The position numbers were made by a program, and so were the translations under genes. From positions 1-15,220 of the forward strand of contig JANWIS010000135.1 in NCBI GenBank assembly GCA_025449775.1: a DNA stretch of 15,220 nt, given 5' to 3'. The first letter of the stretch is position 1. Every line of letters begins with the position of its first letter. The notes beneath the pieces were generated by a model. It saw only the letters and a program-made list of their open reading frames with translations. It was not told where the DNA came from and did not search any database. The stretch is from Ignavibacteriaceae bacterium. Lineage in GTDB: Bacteria > Bacteroidota > Ignavibacteria > Ignavibacteriales > Ignavibacteriaceae. Below are positions 13,807 through 15,220 of the stretch, piece by piece.

Positions 13807-14693
13807 TTTTCTCCCCACATTTTTTCTCCGGCAGTAATTTTTAGTTTTAAGTAATTATCTTTTGGAGGAAGAGGACAGGTTGCAAATTTTGTGAAGACAC
13901 AAGGAGGATTATAAGCTTTATTGAAATCCAAAATAACAATTCCGTTTGAATCCGGTTTATCTGTATAAAGAAATCTTCCGGCACCGTAAGATTCAATTCC
14001 ACTTGTCTGATCAGCAAAAATAAACCAAATCCTGTTTCCACCTGCATCGAGAGCATCAATTCTAAATGTTTTGTCCCCAACTGCAAACACAGCAGCACCG
14101 GGTGATTCTTCTTCATCAATTGTTCCGACGATATCAGGTATCATAATTTTTTTTGGAGGATCATACTTTTCAAATTTTGCTTTAATCCTCCACTCATCAC
14201 TAATAGGAAATCTTTCTATGCCGTCAAAAGTTTTCAGAAGCACTGCATTCAAATCACGAAGCCGGATACCGAATCCTTTTGTTCTTCTTATGATATTCCA
14301 TTTTAATGATCCGGCTTGAAGAAATGTTGTGCTGTCAGAATAATCATCCTTCAGAATCATTTCAGGAGCCGATACTCCATTGTTCATAATATTTTGACCG
14401 GAAATCATTTTTATTGTAACAACTGAATCTTTTAAAAAAAGTGAGCCGATATATTCAGGACCAGATGGAAAAATTATATCATTATCTTTTGCCGAACCGA
14501 TTTTATTTTCACCTTCTTTAAGCCAGAATAACCCGGCAAGATTTAGCCAGCCTGTTTCTTCCTTCAATCTTGAAATTCTTTTCTGATGCCATTCTTCAAC
14601 TTCTTTGATGAGATTTGGATCGGCTTTTGGATTTTCTGAACAGGCTGAATAAAAAATTAGCAGAGCAACTAAACTATTTAGGATGAATTTCAT
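13800..14693 (-). CDS. DUF1684 family lipoprotein
   Basis: A 297-residue exported lipoprotein of the DUF1684 family (PF07920), whose biochemical role is not established. Starting at ATG 14693 gives a signal peptide ending I-F-Y-S-A-C, with Cys18 lipidated. An upstream ATG at 14750 would add 19 residues ahead of that signal peptide and is unlikely. Family landmarks are ETGWLNLAGLFWLKEG (46-61), the ADQTSG...YGAGRFLY region (228-243) and, most telling, LDFNKAYNPPCVF (255-267) followed by ATCPLPP (271-277) and AGEK near the end. Cys265 and Cys273 are conserved family cysteines and could form a disulfide in the periplasm. It is divergent from the amine oxidase gene and convergent with the DinB-like gene, with a seven-base overlap of the ends. 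Confidence 0.9.
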   Translation of the reverse strand: MKFILNSLVALLIFYSACSENPKADPNLIKEVEEWHQKRISRLKEETGWLNLAGLFWLKEGENKIGSAKDNDIIFPSGPEYIGSLFLKDSVVTIKMISGQNIMNNGVSAPEMILKDDYSDSTTFLQAGSLKWNIIRRTKGFGIRLRDLNAVLLKTFDGIERFPISDEWRIKAKFEKYDPPKKIMIPDIVGTIDEEESPGAAVFAVGDKTFRIDALDAGGNRIWFIFADQTSGIESYGAGRFLYTDKPDSNGIVILDFNKAYNPPCVFTKFATCPLPPKDNYLKLKITAGEKMWGENH

Positions 14694-14721
14694 ATTGGCT
14701 TTCTTAATAATAATTTTTGTT

Positions 14722-14731
14722 GTGAATTCAC
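14722..14731. promoter_or_regulatory. Ten-base palindrome between divergent genes
   Basis: GTGAATTCAC is a perfect palindrome in the 120-base gap between the DUF1684 gene and the amine oxidase gene. A half-site-like ATTCAC recurs at about 14777. It could be a regulator site, but short AT-centred palindromes also arise by chance. Confidence 0.2.
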
Positions 14732-14813
14732 GAATATAAGCCCAATACAATCAACCCCTTTCACATTAAAAATAAAATTCACAAATTCATATCTAAAAAT
14801 ATAAAGGACTTTG

Positions 14814-15220
14814 ATGAAAAGAAGAGAATTCATTAAAACAACCGGAACTGCTGCTGCAGGCGTAATGATAATGCCGAATATTTCTGTTCCAAGTCCAAAT
14901 GCCAAAAGTGTTGTGATTATTGGTGCAGGCATTTCCGGCCTTTCAGCTGCATATAAGCTGATGCAGAATGGAATAAATGTGAAATTGATCGAAGCTCGGA
15001 ATCGTATCGGTGGAAGAATATTTACACACAAGTTCAGTGATGAAAATCTTACCTGTGAGCTTGGTGCTGAATGGGTTGGAAGATCTCACGAAAGATTAAT
15101 TCAACTTTGTGAGGATTTCGGACTTGAATTGCAGAATCATCAATTTGAAACTCATCTGACTTTGAATGGTGAACATAAGAAAGTAGGTGATTGGGATTTT
15201 ACATCTGAATGGAATAAAAA
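14814..15220 (+). CDS. Tat-exported flavin monoamine oxidase, 3' end cut by window
   Basis: The first 135 codons of a flavin amine oxidase (PF01593); no stop codon occurs before the window ends. Residues 3-8 read RREFIK, followed by TTGTAAAGV, a twin-arginine export signal, so the folded FAD protein should be sent to the periplasm. The FAD-binding motif GAGISG is at 37-42, E60 closes the second strand and RNRIGGRI (62-69) is the conserved second FAD motif of amine oxidases. LGAEWVG (83-89) matches the next conserved segment. The family deaminates primary amines or polyamines and also includes phytoene desaturase relatives; the LGAEW segment favours amine oxidase. AAAGGA lies seven bases before the ATG. 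Family members run to about 450 residues, so two thirds of the gene is missing. Confidence 0.9.
   Translation, partial: MKRREFIKTTGTAAAGVMIMPNISVPSPNAKSVVIIGAGISGLSAAYKLMQNGINVKLIEARNRIGGRIFTHKFSDENLTCELGAEWVGRSHERLIQLCEDFGLELQNHQFETHLTLNGEHKKVGDWDFTSEWNK

Overview
The window looks like a chromosomal segment from an AT-rich member of the Bacteroidota/Chlorobiota/Ignavibacteriota group; an ignavibacterial genome is my best guess. Three things point there: a secreted repeat protein with a C-terminal sorting domain of the type IX secretion system (T9SS) kind, many envelope lipoproteins with short lipoboxes, and families common in that group (DUF1684, DUF1761, DinB-like). Most genes have purine-rich ribosome binding sites. 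I see no rRNA, tRNA, CRISPR array, transposase, integrase or phage gene.

Layout. Positions 102-734 encode a secreted or anchored, highly charged protein of unknown function. Positions 886-2148 encode a type II NADH:quinone oxidoreductase, followed by a small glycine-rich RNA-binding (RRM) protein (2345-2662) with a clear terminator. Positions 2829-6563 hold the most unusual part: a two-gene unit (outer-membrane-type lipoprotein plus periplasmic coiled-coil protein with a C-terminal membrane anchor) present twice in tandem, with start and stop codons overlapping in both copies and a strong terminator after the second. An MFS transporter (6625-7812) runs the other way.

From 7813 a divergent control region with four 11-bp-phased TTAAC-like repeats precedes a 32-residue single-span membrane protein (7951-8049). 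Two GT-B glycosyltransferases of the MGDG-synthase/GT28 type follow (8150-10609). The set suggests membrane glycolipid synthesis, perhaps under phosphate control; that last step is inference.

A T9SS-exported protein with five exact 55-residue repeats (10606-11760, minus) is divergent from a three-gene run: a secreted esterase, a DUF1761 membrane protein broken by one in-frame amber codon, and a DinB-like protein. A DUF1684 lipoprotein (minus) converges on that run and is divergent from a Tat-tagged flavin amine oxidase that runs off the window end.

The best candidate for an undescribed system is the duplicated lipoprotein/coiled-coil pair. The disrupted DUF1761 gene, the small membrane protein and the phased repeats upstream of it are the other points worth a second look.
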